Assembly (NCBI GenBank): GCA_021325175.1
Contig: JAJPHS010000032.1
Location: 28,731 to 92,730, forward strand
Source of the DNA: Terriglobia bacterium
Lineage (GTDB): Bacteria > Acidobacteriota > Terriglobia > Bryobacterales > Bryobacteraceae
Length of the DNA stretch: 64,000 nt
Direction of reading: 5' to 3'
Under the pieces are notes generated by a model. It had not been told where the DNA came from and did no database searches. It worked only from the letters and a program-made list of their open reading frames with translations. Of this stretch, positions 44,162 to 51,886 are shown in pieces; the stretch's first letter is position 1, and each line of letters starts with the position of its first letter. A program made the translations under genes and the position numbers.

Positions 44162-45250
44162 TTAATCCGGAAAAAGCGCGATAAAAACTCCAAAAATCAG
44201 CACAATAATCGCGTCCGTGAATCCGGCCGGGCGGCGGGCGAAATAGAATTGCGCCATCCGCAGCCCCAGAACCAATAAAAACGCGGAAATCGCGGCAATC
44301 GGCAGCGAAAATCCCGCGCGGCACGCGAACCAGAGCAGCGCGCCGTATTCAAACGCTTTTTCGAGAAAAACGCGGCTGCCGGCTTCCCGCGGCCCGCTCA
44401 TCAGATCGCGGAAAGGAACCCATGCGAAGCGGCGCGAATAAGGCGTAAAGGGAAAAGTCAAGGCCTCGAGCGCCAGAGCCGCGATCAACACGCAGCACAC
44501 GGCGGCGGCGCGGCGCTCCAGCCGCGAAACATAGCCGATCCACAAGATCGCTGCGATTCCGGCGCCCGCGATTTCAGACGAGCTGAGAAAAGCGCCGGCG
44601 ATGAAAATTCGCGCGGAAAACACCGCAATAATGCCGATGACGAGCGCGCGCGCGGCACTTTTTTGCAGCAGGGATTCAAACAGCGCCGCCGCCGCCAGCC
44701 ACATCGCGCAGCTTCGAAACGCCTCGACCGGTTCGATGGGAGCCGTCAATTCCCTGAGCGCCGCCGCGTATTTGGCGGGATCAAGCGCTGGAACGTAGGG
44801 CAGCAATCTGGCTCCGAACCAGGCGGCGAGGAGCATTCCCGCGACGGAAAACCGCGTCGAAATCGCACCGGCCACCGCGCCGATCGCCATTCCCGCGGTG
44901 TTCGAAGCCGCGTCGAAAAAGCTCGGTCCGCGGCCGAGGTCGTAGAATTGCGCCAGTTCAATGGAGGTGGAAAGAATGGCGCCGGCGATAATCATCGCCA
45001 TCACCCGCACCGGCGCCGGCGCCACCGGCCACACCCGAACGGCGAAATAGCCGAGCGGCAAATACAACAAAATATTCGAGATGACATCGCCGCGATCGAC
45101 TCGCCCATAGGCCGTTGCCAGAAAAGCGCGCAAAAGGCCATGGGGAAAATACACCGGGTGAAAGCGAAACGGATAGAGCGATCCGTAGAGAATCAGCGCG
45201 GCAAGGAACGTTGCGGCGGCCGCGCTGCGCCAATCACAGGAGCTTCTCAT
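44162..45250 (-). CDS. VanZ-like membrane protein with two VanZ-type halves
   Basis: It is a 362-residue inner-membrane protein with about ten hydrophobic segments. The N-terminal half has the VanZ pattern RGDVISNILLYLPLGYFAV, ELAQFYDLGRGPSFFDAASNTAGMAIGA. The second half repeats parts of it (FRDLMSGPREAGSRVFLEKAFEYGALLW, RMAQFYFARRPAGFTDAIIVL). VanZ gives low-level teicoplanin resistance in enterococci; most family members are of unknown role. Tandem doubling of the domain is less common. The ATG at 45250 has no clear ribosome-binding site. Confidence 0.8.
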   Translation of the reverse strand: MRSSCDWRSAAAATFLAALILYGSLYPFRFHPVYFPHGLLRAFLATAYGRVDRGDVISNILLYLPLGYFAVRVWPVAPAPVRVMAMIIAGAILSTSIELAQFYDLGRGPSFFDAASNTAGMAIGAVAGAISTRFSVAGMLLAAWFGARLLPYVPALDPAKYAAALRELTAPIEPVEAFRSCAMWLAAAALFESLLQKSAARALVIGIIAVFSARIFIAGAFLSSSEIAGAGIAAILWIGYVSRLERRAAAVCCVLIAALALEALTFPFTPYSRRFAWVPFRDLMSGPREAGSRVFLEKAFEYGALLWFACRAGFSLPIAAISAFLLVLGLRMAQFYFARRPAGFTDAIIVLIFGVFIALFPD

Positions 45251-45348
45251 TCCGAACCCGGGCCCGAACCTGCGCCGAAGCCAGGAACACCATGGTAGCC
45301 CAATGCTCGGTCCGACCTTTTCTCAGATCGTTGCCAGACCAAAGCCAG

Positions 45349-45378
45349 TTGAGAAGCCGCCGCTTGCCCGCTTACAAT
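45349..45378 (+). promoter_or_regulatory. Sigma-70-type promoter of the DUF6084-like gene
   Basis: TTGAGA (45349-45354), 18 bases and TACAAT (45373-45378) make a fair promoter. The transcript would begin near 45386, leaving a leader of about 45 bases with CGGAGAAA before the GTG at 45430. This gene is thus of the normal, leadered type. Confidence 0.45.
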
Positions 45379-45429
45379 TCAGGCGGGGAATTTCGCGCGT
45401 CGTGAAAAGTTTCGCCGAACGGAGAAATC

Positions 45430-46065
45430 GTGCCGGATCTAAAATTCCGAGTAGAGGGCGCCGCCGGCGCCGCGCCCGCGGCGGTGCCGCTGATGAATTT
45501 CCGGGTACGCGTGATCAACCGGGAAATCGGTCTGGTCCAGATGGCCGCTCTTGAATGCCGTATCGAAATCGAAATTCCGCGCGACAGCACGCCGCGGGAC
45601 CGGGAACGGATGAAGGAATTATTCGGCGAATCCAGCCGCTGGGCCGAAACACAGGACCGGCTGTTGTGGAGCTCGGCGTCGCTGATCGTGCCGCCGTTTT
45701 CAAGCAGCATCGTTTGCGATCTTCTGGCTCCATGCAGCTTCGACTTCAACGTCGCGGCGACAAAATATTTCTACGGGCTTGGCGAGGGCGCCGCGGCGCT
45801 GTGCTTTCATTTCAAGGGCAACGCGGTATACGAGACGGAATCCGGCGTGCGATCGGCCGCCGTCGCTCCCCAGGAGGCGCATTATTCGCTGCCCGCCGCA
45901 GCCTGGATCCAACTGATGGAGCATTACTATCCCGCGAGCGTGTGGCTTCGCCTTCCGCGCGAAACCTTCGACCGCTTTTACCGCTACAAGCTCGATCACG
46001 GAATTGAAAAATGGGAGGATGTCTTTGAGGATCTCCTTCCGGAATCCGGGGAGTTGGTGAATTAA
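45430..46065 (+). CDS. DUF6084-like protein
   Basis: It is a soluble 211-residue protein of unknown function. The order of motifs, LKFRVEGA, IEIEIPRDSTPRDRERMKELFGESSRWAETQ, DRLLWSSASLIVPPF, CSFDFNVAATKYFYGL and LPAAAWIQLMEHYYPASVWLRL, fits what I recall of DUF6084 (from memory). In Actinobacteria such genes lie beside group 1h [NiFe]-hydrogenase operons; here no hydrogenase gene is near, although nickel uptake genes begin the window. A GTG start with GGAGAAA upstream is likely. Confidence 0.65.
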   Translation: MPDLKFRVEGAAGAAPAAVPLMNFRVRVINREIGLVQMAALECRIEIEIPRDSTPRDRERMKELFGESSRWAETQDRLLWSSASLIVPPFSSSIVCDLLAPCSFDFNVAATKYFYGLGEGAAALCFHFKGNAVYETESGVRSAAVAPQEAHYSLPAAAWIQLMEHYYPASVWLRLPRETFDRFYRYKLDHGIEKWEDVFEDLLPESGELVN

Positions 46066-46160
46066 TGATTCCAGACGGCCAGTTCGTCTCCCTCCTCGAC
46101 CCTCGGCCCGTTTCGCCCGAGGCCGCCGCCGATTGCACCGGCGCGGAACTTGGCTCGTTG

Positions 46161-46216
46161 GATCGGCGAAGAAGGACGGTTTCGAGTCGCGCCTTCTTCG
46201 CCGATCTCTCTTTTTG
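46161..46216. terminator. Strong bidirectional terminator between convergent genes
   Basis: A perfect 15-bp stem, GATCGGCGAAGAAGG (46161-46175) with CCTTCTTCGCCGATC (46192-46206), encloses a 16-base loop and is followed by TCTCTTTTTG. It separates the DUF6084-like gene from the minus-strand LysE gene. Confidence 0.85.
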
Positions 46217-46224
46217 ACTTCGAC

Positions 46225-46842
46225 TCATTTCCGCAGTGCGGCCAATCCCGCGCCCGCGGCCGCGAGCATCGCCCCCGCGATCCGGTTGGTCCAGGCCGCG
46301 TATCGCGGCTGCCGGGCCAAATGCGATATGCGTCCGGCCGCCGCGCCGTAACCCAGCAGCACGAAAAATTCGATGATCACGGAAGTCACGCCGAGAATCG
46401 CCACTTGCGCGGGAATCGGATGGCGCGCGTCCAGGAACTGCGGCAGCAGCGCGGAAAAGAAGATCAGCGCCTTCGGATTGGAAGCCTGCACCAGAAAGCC
46501 GTCGCCGAACAGCCGCGGAGCGCGCGCCGGCATTGGTTCTTCGCCCGGCGTGATTGTCCAATCGCCCAACATCGCCCGAGCGCCGAGATAGATAAGATAA
46601 GCAGCCCCGGCCCATTTCACCAGAAAGAACAGCCGATACGAGCCCGCCAGCAGCGCTCCGACGCCGGTTGCTGAAATGACGAAATAGATCGCGTTCGCCG
46701 CCAGGATCCCGGCGTTGGAGGCGATACTGCGCCGCGCGCCGGCTCGCAGCGCGCTCGATAAGACGAACAGCACGGCCGGTCCCGGCGTGAGGCACAGCAT
46801 CAATTCCATCGTGGCGAACAGGGACCAGATGGTCCAGCTCAT
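46225..46842 (-). CDS. LysE/RhtB-family amino-acid exporter
   Basis: It is an inner-membrane exporter of 205 residues with six hydrophobic segments. The family motif ELMLCLTPGPAVLFVLSSALRAGARRSI is at the N-terminus, followed by WAGAAYLIYLGARAML and GFLVQASNPKALIFFSALLPQFL, the classical RhtB block. The exported amino acid is unknown. The ATG at 46842 is preceded by TATATT, then GAGGAA six bases that may also serve as a ribosome-binding site. Confidence 0.92.
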   Translation of the reverse strand: MSWTIWSLFATMELMLCLTPGPAVLFVLSSALRAGARRSIASNAGILAANAIYFVISATGVGALLAGSYRLFFLVKWAGAAYLIYLGARAMLGDWTITPGEEPMPARAPRLFGDGFLVQASNPKALIFFSALLPQFLDARHPIPAQVAILGVTSVIIEFFVLLGYGAAAGRISHLARQPRYAAWTNRIAGAMLAAAGAGLAALRK

Positions 46843-46848
46843 TTCCTC

Positions 46849-46854
46849 AATATA
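46849..46854 (-). promoter_or_regulatory. -10-like hexamer of the LysE-family gene
   Basis: TATATT on the minus strand is followed by GAGGAA and the ATG at 46842, that is, 6 bases. It may be leaderless, or GAGGAA could act as a Shine-Dalgarno if transcription starts further upstream. Confidence 0.4.
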
Positions 46855-46904
46855 AGCTCGACCAGGGCGGGCACGACGGGGGTCTCCACCCGCGATGTAT
46901 GAAG

Positions 46905-47228
46905 TTACTCGGAAAAAACCCGAGTCTGCATCAAGGCTGACGTTTTTTCACCGGCCGGCGCCGCCAGTGCCACCCCGAGGATATATTTCCCGCCGAATCG
47001 CGCCACGTGTTTTACAGTAGCCGCGCCGGAAATGTGGATCCGCTCGGCGTTCAGCAGGATTCTTGATCCGGGCGCGACAGGCACAGGGCACTCGATGCGC
47101 ATTCCGCTTTCCGATACATCGATGCACTTAACCTGGGCAAATCTGACTTCGCCCCGCGCGTCCTCCCAACTGAGCCGGACGGGACCCATCCAGGGAACGC
47201 GCCGGTGGCGGCGAGCCTCTTTCTTCAC
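46905..47228 (-). CDS. PilZ-domain protein
   Basis: It is a 107-residue single-domain PilZ protein, probably binding c-di-GMP. RRHRRVP near residue 6 is the arginine motif and DVSESGMRIE the DxSxxG motif. The rest is basic and beta-rich (SRILLNAERIHISGAATVKHVARFGGKYILGV). The GTG start has AGGAGG upstream in a 5' leader. It faces the acidic peptidase gene 62 bases away. It is unlike the PilZ protein at 17.3 kb except for the motifs. Confidence 0.86.
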   Translation of the reverse strand: MKKEARRHRRVPWMGPVRLSWEDARGEVRFAQVKCIDVSESGMRIECPVPVAPGSRILLNAERIHISGAATVKHVARFGGKYILGVALAAPAGEKTSALMQTRVFSE

Positions 47229-47276
47229 CGGCCTCTCCTGACCTCCTTATCGGTAACGGCCGGGGATACCTTTAGC

Positions 47277-47282
47277 TACGAT
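47277..47282 (+). promoter_or_regulatory. -10-like hexamer of the peptidase gene
   Basis: TACGAT ends 8 bases before the ATG at 47291, matching the recurrent spacing. Confidence 0.35.
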
Positions 47283-47290
47283 ATTTACTT

Positions 47291-48613
47291 ATGCCCTTCG
47301 ACCCCGAGTTCCCTTATTACATGGGCGATGACGACGGCGGCTTCTTCGACGACTCCGGCGATGACGGCGGCGACGATTATCAGGATGACGGCGAGGACGA
47401 TGATCAGGATGACGGCGATCAAGACGATCCGGACGCCGATGAATACCAGGACGAAGCCGCCGGCGGCGACGGCGGCAATGACGGCAGCGATTTCTCCGAC
47501 CCCGGCGACCTGATCGATCTGGATAACGATGTAGCTCTTTCCGCCGACGATTTTCCCAACGCCACCGCCGCCGATTTCACCGACGACGACGGAAGCTGGA
47601 GCGCGGACGATTATCAGCAGTCCGCTGAAAATCTCTTCGGCGATCACGAGTTTTTCGGCGACACCATGGAGCAGCAGCGCGCCGACGAAGGCTACCGCCC
47701 GTTTGACGACGCCGGATTCATGAGCGGTTTTGAGGAAGTGGCGCCGGGAAGTTCGGAAACCGTCCGCCTGTTCGAGCGCGATGGCCGCCTTTCGGCTTTC
47801 GGATTCGTCAGCGCGGCGATGCTCGAATATCTGCGCATGCGCTACACCGGAATCGATTTGAGCAATCTTGAAGTTTCCGTTCCGCCGCGCGGCGAACCGG
47901 TGATGCCGCAACCTCTGCCGCCGGCTTTCGACGCCGTGCAGCCGGCCGATGCGATCGATCTTCGCAAGTACTGCACGCCGATCGGCGATCAAGGGCAGAC
48001 CTCGCGCTGCTCGGCCTTTGCCTGGACCCATGCGACGGAGCTGGTGGCCAATCTTAAGACTGGCAGCGCGGCGAAGCTGTCACCCACCTACACCATGCTG
48101 CAATTCCAGCGGATGCAGGGCGACGCGCGCGATTATCGCTACGCCTATACCGGCGGCGACGGCACCATCAGCGGCACCGACCCCGGTGAAGTGCTGGCCG
48201 AGCACGGCACCTGCCGCCAGGAGCTGTGGCCCGACCAGAGCGAGGTTCCCACGACCTCCGAACGCGTGCTCATCTCCGACGCGGAACAGCACTTACTCGA
48301 CGGAACGCCGCATCCCATTTCGATCGACGATATCCGCAAAGTGCTCACCGCCGGCTGCCCGGTTCATGTCGCGATCAATACCGGATCGAATTTTGCCGAC
48401 GTCGGCCGCGACGGCATTTTCAACGCCGCCGAAGCGCCCAGCGGCCGCCACGGCCGCCACGCCATGCTGATCGTGGGGTATACGGGCAATTTCTTTATCG
48501 TCAAGAACTCCTGGGGCGAAAACTGGGGCGACAAAGGCTATTGCTATATTCCTAAGAACGTCCTCGCCGCTTCCGAGCCGGACCTCGTCGCCGTTCTCGT
48601 TCAAAACAAGTAA
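47291..48613 (+). CDS. Papain-fold (C1-like) cysteine peptidase with a highly acidic N-terminal region
   Basis: The 440-residue protein has two parts. In the first 100 residues, 41 are Asp or Glu and none is Lys or Arg; there is no signal peptide. From about residue 215 it is a papain-fold peptidase: IGDQGQTSRCSAFAWTHA with Cys240, GRHAMLIVGY with His390 and VKNSWGENWG with Asn406, so the triad is intact. A Gln before the Cys (QGQ) supplies the oxyanion hole. The acidic part could be a chaperone-like propeptide, a Ca2+-binding region or a secretion tail, and it may inhibit the enzyme. I know no described protein with this exact layout. Its substrate is unknown. Confidence 0.85.
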   Translation: MPFDPEFPYYMGDDDGGFFDDSGDDGGDDYQDDGEDDDQDDGDQDDPDADEYQDEAAGGDGGNDGSDFSDPGDLIDLDNDVALSADDFPNATAADFTDDDGSWSADDYQQSAENLFGDHEFFGDTMEQQRADEGYRPFDDAGFMSGFEEVAPGSSETVRLFERDGRLSAFGFVSAAMLEYLRMRYTGIDLSNLEVSVPPRGEPVMPQPLPPAFDAVQPADAIDLRKYCTPIGDQGQTSRCSAFAWTHATELVANLKTGSAAKLSPTYTMLQFQRMQGDARDYRYAYTGGDGTISGTDPGEVLAEHGTCRQELWPDQSEVPTTSERVLISDAEQHLLDGTPHPISIDDIRKVLTAGCPVHVAINTGSNFADVGRDGIFNAAEAPSGRHGRHAMLIVGYTGNFFIVKNSWGENWGDKGYCYIPKNVLAASEPDLVAVLVQNK

Positions 48614-48892
48614 CGTTTCAGCGCCTCAACGCCCACGTTCGAAATGGAGTGGTAAGTAGGATTCTGTTTGATGGAATTTACCTGCTCCCTTTTTAACGAA
48701 TTCGCGGGAATTGAGACGCCCCCAGACGCAATTTGCGCCGTTTACGCCGTGCGATAAACGCCGCCGGAATCGGCGATTTCAGTTGGCAGAGTTCGTGCAA
48801 GAGACTGCCAGGGGTGCGCAAACGTTTCTGGCAAAAAAATCAGTCTTAAACGCGAGTTCGCGTATCCGGACACGAGAACGTCGGAGGAAAGA
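48614..48892 (+). promoter_or_regulatory. 279-base intergenic region before the biosynthetic operon, with a candidate sigma-54 promoter
   Basis: The only recognised element is TTGGCAG-N5-GTGCA (48783-48799): GG and GC lie 10 bases apart, as in sigma-54 -24/-12 promoters, though the match is partial. Transcription would begin near 48811, about 80 bases before the ATG at 48893. An inverted repeat TGGCAG (48784-48789) and CTGCCA (48805-48810) overlaps the element and may be a regulator site. GGAGGAAAG before the ATG is a clear ribosome-binding site. Nothing else is recognised here. Confidence 0.45.
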
Positions 48893-49936
48893 ATGTCTAC
48901 CAATTCCGTTCCTGCCACAGATCGCTCCCTGTACCCGACTGTCGGAACGGGTCTTCAGGTGTTTTCGACATGTCCTTCCTCCCACGTCACGCCGGACAAC
49001 TACCGCGAGAGAGTCATCGCCGCCGCGCGCTGGAGCGAACACGCTGGATGCGCGGGAACGCTGATCTATACCGACAACACTTTGGTCGATCCGTGGATGG
49101 TCGCGCAGCTCGTCGTCGAAAACACGTCGAATCTCTGCCCGCTGGTTGCGGTGCAGCCGGTTTACATGCATCCTTATTCCGCGGCGAAGATGGTGGCCAC
49201 CGTCGCGTTCCTGTATGGCCGAAAAGTTTTCCTCAATATGGTCGCGGGCGGATTCAAGAACGATCTGCTGGCGCTCAACGACAACACGCCGCACGACAGC
49301 CGCTATGAGCGGCTCATCGAGTACACGTCGATCATTCGCCAGCTCCTGGAGCAGCGCTCGGTTACGTTCGAGGGCCGCTTTTATCAGGTGCGCGGGCTTT
49401 CTTTAAATCCGCGCGTGCCGCCTGAACTGTTTCCCGGAATTCTCGTTTCCGGATCGTCGGAGGCGGGCATGGCCGCCGCGCGCGAGATGGGAGCGATCGC
49501 GGTGAAATATCCCGAGCCGCCGTCGGAATGCGCCACCGTGCCGCGAACCTCGGCGATTCCCTGCGGCGTGCGCATCGGAATTGTCGCGCGCGCCAGCGAG
49601 GACGCGGCGTGGCAAGCCGCCTATGAGAGGTTTCCGGAGGATCGCAAGGGCCGGCTCACGCGCCAACTCGCCACAAAAATTTCGGATTCGTCCTGGCACA
49701 AGCGGTTATCGGAGATCAGCGGGTCGGCTAACGGGGCCTATTGGCTGCATCCATTCGAAAATTACCAAACCAATTGCCCTTACCTGGTCGGCAGCTATGA
49801 AACGGTCTCGGAAGAACTGAGGCGATATATGTCCCACGGATATTTGACCTACATTCTCGATATTCCTCAATCCCAGGAGGAATTTGAGCACACTGCCGCC
49901 TGTTTCGATCTGGCGCGGCAAGGAGCGGCGGCGTGA
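48893..49936 (+). CDS. Luciferase-like (LLM) flavin-dependent oxidoreductase, SsuD-like
   Basis: It is a TIM-barrel flavin monooxygenase of 347 residues. The SsuD-like signature is seen in LYTDN near residue 59, VENTSNLCPLVAVQPVYMHPYSAAKMVATVAFLYGRKVFLNMVAGGFKND, with the phosphate-binding pattern HDSRYERLIEYTSIIRQLL, and SGSSEAGMAAAREMGAIAVKYP. Cofactor is probably reduced FMN. It is the first gene of the operon and its stop overlaps the next start (GTGA). In the pathway it may hydroxylate or oxidatively cleave the carrier-bound amino acid; that is inference. No reductase partner is adjacent. Confidence 0.85.
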   Translation: MSTNSVPATDRSLYPTVGTGLQVFSTCPSSHVTPDNYRERVIAAARWSEHAGCAGTLIYTDNTLVDPWMVAQLVVENTSNLCPLVAVQPVYMHPYSAAKMVATVAFLYGRKVFLNMVAGGFKNDLLALNDNTPHDSRYERLIEYTSIIRQLLEQRSVTFEGRFYQVRGLSLNPRVPPELFPGILVSGSSEAGMAAAREMGAIAVKYPEPPSECATVPRTSAIPCGVRIGIVARASEDAAWQAAYERFPEDRKGRLTRQLATKISDSSWHKRLSEISGSANGAYWLHPFENYQTNCPYLVGSYETVSEELRRYMSHGYLTYILDIPQSQEEFEHTAACFDLARQGAAA

Positions 49937-51534
49937 ATCGACGGCTTCAGGACCTTCTGGTCCAATCGGCCGACCGCGCGCCGGAGTCCACCGCCATCGT
50001 CTTCAACGGGGAAACGATTCGCTACGCCGAGCTGGAACAAGCAAGCAATCGCCTGGCGCGCGCGCTGCGCGAAGGCGGATGCGTGCGCGGCGATCGCATC
50101 GCGCTGCTGGTTCCCAAATCGCCCGAAGCGCTGATCGCGATGTTCGCGGCGCTCAAGGCCGATTGCAGTTACGTGCCGCTCGACACGTCCAGTCCCACGG
50201 CGCGCCTGGGCCGGATTCTGGCCAGCTGCGAGCCGGCTTGTATTCTCGCCGTCCAATCCACCGCGCCCGCACTTGAAGCGTTGAAAGCTTTCACGCCGAA
50301 CTCCTGGACCGCGCTGCTTGACGACGCGCCCGAGATCGAGGCGCGCTTCCGGCGCAGTCATCTGACTTCGTTTTGCGCGGCGCGAATCGAATCCCAGAAC
50401 CAGGGATCCGAGGCGGCCCACATTCTGTTCACTTCCGGATCGACCGGCGCGCCGAAAGGCGTGGTGATCACCCACTCCAACGTGCTGCATTTCATCGACT
50501 GGGCGGTTCGCTATTTCGGCATCCGCGCCGGCGATAAAATTTCCGGCCATCCGCCGCTGCACTTCGATCTTTCGACCTTCGACATCTATGGAACCATCGC
50601 CGCCGGCGCTCAGATCCATCTGCTGGCGCCGGAAATGAGCCTGCTTCCGCATCGTCTGGCGGAATTTATCCGCGCCGCGGAGCTGACGCAGTGGTTTTCC
50701 GTGCCGTCGATCCTGAATCACATGGCCCGTAGCGGCGTCGTGCGCCAGAACGATTTTCCATCGCTCGAAAGACTGCTGTGGTGTGGAGAGAAATTTCCCA
50801 CGCCGGGTTTAATTCATTGGATGCAGCGCGTTCCTCACGCGAAATTCGTCAATCTTTACGGCCCGACCGAAGCCACCATCGCCAGCAGTTATTATCATGT
50901 GGCGCGCTGCCCGGAAAGCGAAACCGCCGAAATTCCCATCGGCGGCCCGTGCGGCGGAGAGTTGCTGCTGGTTTTGGACGACCAGCTTCGCCCCGCGCCC
51001 GTGAACGAAATCGGCGATCTTTACATCGGCGGCGTGGGGCTCAGCCCCGGATACTGGCGCGATCCGGAAAAGACGCGTCAGGTTTTTTTGAAGAATCCCT
51101 TTGCCGACGATCCCTTCAGCCGGATTTACAAAACCGGGGATCTGGCGCGAATCGGCCCGGATGGTCTGATTTACCTGGTGGGCCGTTCCGACACGCAGAT
51201 CAAGAGCCGCGGATACCGCATCGAGCTAGGCGAAATCGAAAGCGCGCTGCACGGCATCGCCGGCATTCGCGACGCGGCGGTGGTCGCCGTGGAGACCGGC
51301 GGCTTCGAAGGCCTCATCATCTGCTGCGCCTACGTGCCCCAGCCCGGTTTCGATGTTTCGCCCAAGAAGCTGCGCCAACAACTGGCGCGCACGCTGCCGT
51401 CTTATATGATCCCTTCGCGTTGGATGGAGTTTGACACGCTGCCGCTGAATGGAAACGGAAAAATCGCGCGGCCGGTTCTTAAGCAACGATTTGAGAACGA
51501 AACTCTTGCTGCTGTCTCCGGAGGAAAGGATTGA
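49933..51534 (+). CDS. Free-standing amino-acid adenylation enzyme (NRPS A-domain type)
   Basis: It activates a carboxylate as the acyl-AMP and loads a carrier protein. The 533-residue protein has the core motifs in order: A3 LFTSGSTGAPKGV near residue 166, A4 HFDLSTFDIYG, A5 NLYGPTEAT, A7 YKTGD, A8 GRSDTQIKSRGYRIELGEIE and A10 LNGNGKIAR. A hand alignment with PheA gives the specificity code D-L-F-F-L-C-L-I-A-K: Asp235 and Lys517 equivalents are kept, so an alpha-amino acid is likely, but the code is not one I know. No condensation or carrier domain is attached; the carrier is the next gene. Resembles DltA in being free-standing. Confidence 0.9.
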   Translation: MNRRLQDLLVQSADRAPESTAIVFNGETIRYAELEQASNRLARALREGGCVRGDRIALLVPKSPEALIAMFAALKADCSYVPLDTSSPTARLGRILASCEPACILAVQSTAPALEALKAFTPNSWTALLDDAPEIEARFRRSHLTSFCAARIESQNQGSEAAHILFTSGSTGAPKGVVITHSNVLHFIDWAVRYFGIRAGDKISGHPPLHFDLSTFDIYGTIAAGAQIHLLAPEMSLLPHRLAEFIRAAELTQWFSVPSILNHMARSGVVRQNDFPSLERLLWCGEKFPTPGLIHWMQRVPHAKFVNLYGPTEATIASSYYHVARCPESETAEIPIGGPCGGELLLVLDDQLRPAPVNEIGDLYIGGVGLSPGYWRDPEKTRQVFLKNPFADDPFSRIYKTGDLARIGPDGLIYLVGRSDTQIKSRGYRIELGEIESALHGIAGIRDAAVVAVETGGFEGLIICCAYVPQPGFDVSPKKLRQQLARTLPSYMIPSRWMEFDTLPLNGNGKIARPVLKQRFENETLAAVSGGKD

Positions 51535-51851
51535 GTTCCGCTAGCAGGGAAATTATGCCGCTCGAAATCGACGAATACGCCTCCGCGATTCAACAGATAC
51601 TTTCCGACAAGTTGCTGGTCGAAGTGGATTCGATGGACGCGGATCTGCTTCAGGCCGGCCTGCTCGACTCGCTCGCCCTGATTCAACTACTGGTCCATCT
51701 GGAGGAACGTTTCGGGGTCAAGGTGTCGGTTGACGAGCTGGAGATCGAAGATCTGCGCTCGATTCACTCGGTGGCCCGCATGATCGCCCGGCAAAAAGAA
51801 GCCAAGAAAGCGGCGAGCGCGGAGCAAAACGGCGTTCCGGTTCACGGATGA
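51531..51851 (+). CDS. Acyl/peptidyl carrier protein
   Basis: It is a 106-residue carrier with the phosphopantetheine site in LLQAGLLDSLALIQLL (Ser in DSL). The surrounding helices (YASAIQQILSDKLLVEV and VSVDELEIEDLRSIHSVARMI) are of the ACP/PCP fold. It resembles DltC-type carriers (GLLDS). The TTG start at 51531 overlaps the stop of the adenylation gene and has GGAGGAAAGGA just upstream; ATG 51555 after AGGGA is the alternative (98 residues). Its partner is the upstream A-domain enzyme. A Sfp-type or AcpS (2.7 kb) enzyme must activate it. Confidence 0.88.
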   Translation: MSSASREIMPLEIDEYASAIQQILSDKLLVEVDSMDADLLQAGLLDSLALIQLLVHLEERFGVKVSVDELEIEDLRSIHSVARMIARQKEAKKAASAEQNGVPVHG

Positions 51852-51886
51852 AATGAATACCGCGGAATTGTATCTGTTATATCAGG

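Noticed and set aside
47291..47590. The acidic repeat-rich start of the peptidase as a tandem DNA repeat or a frameshift artefact
   Set aside because: The repeats are irregular GAT/GAC/GGC codons and the frame continues cleanly into the catalytic domain.
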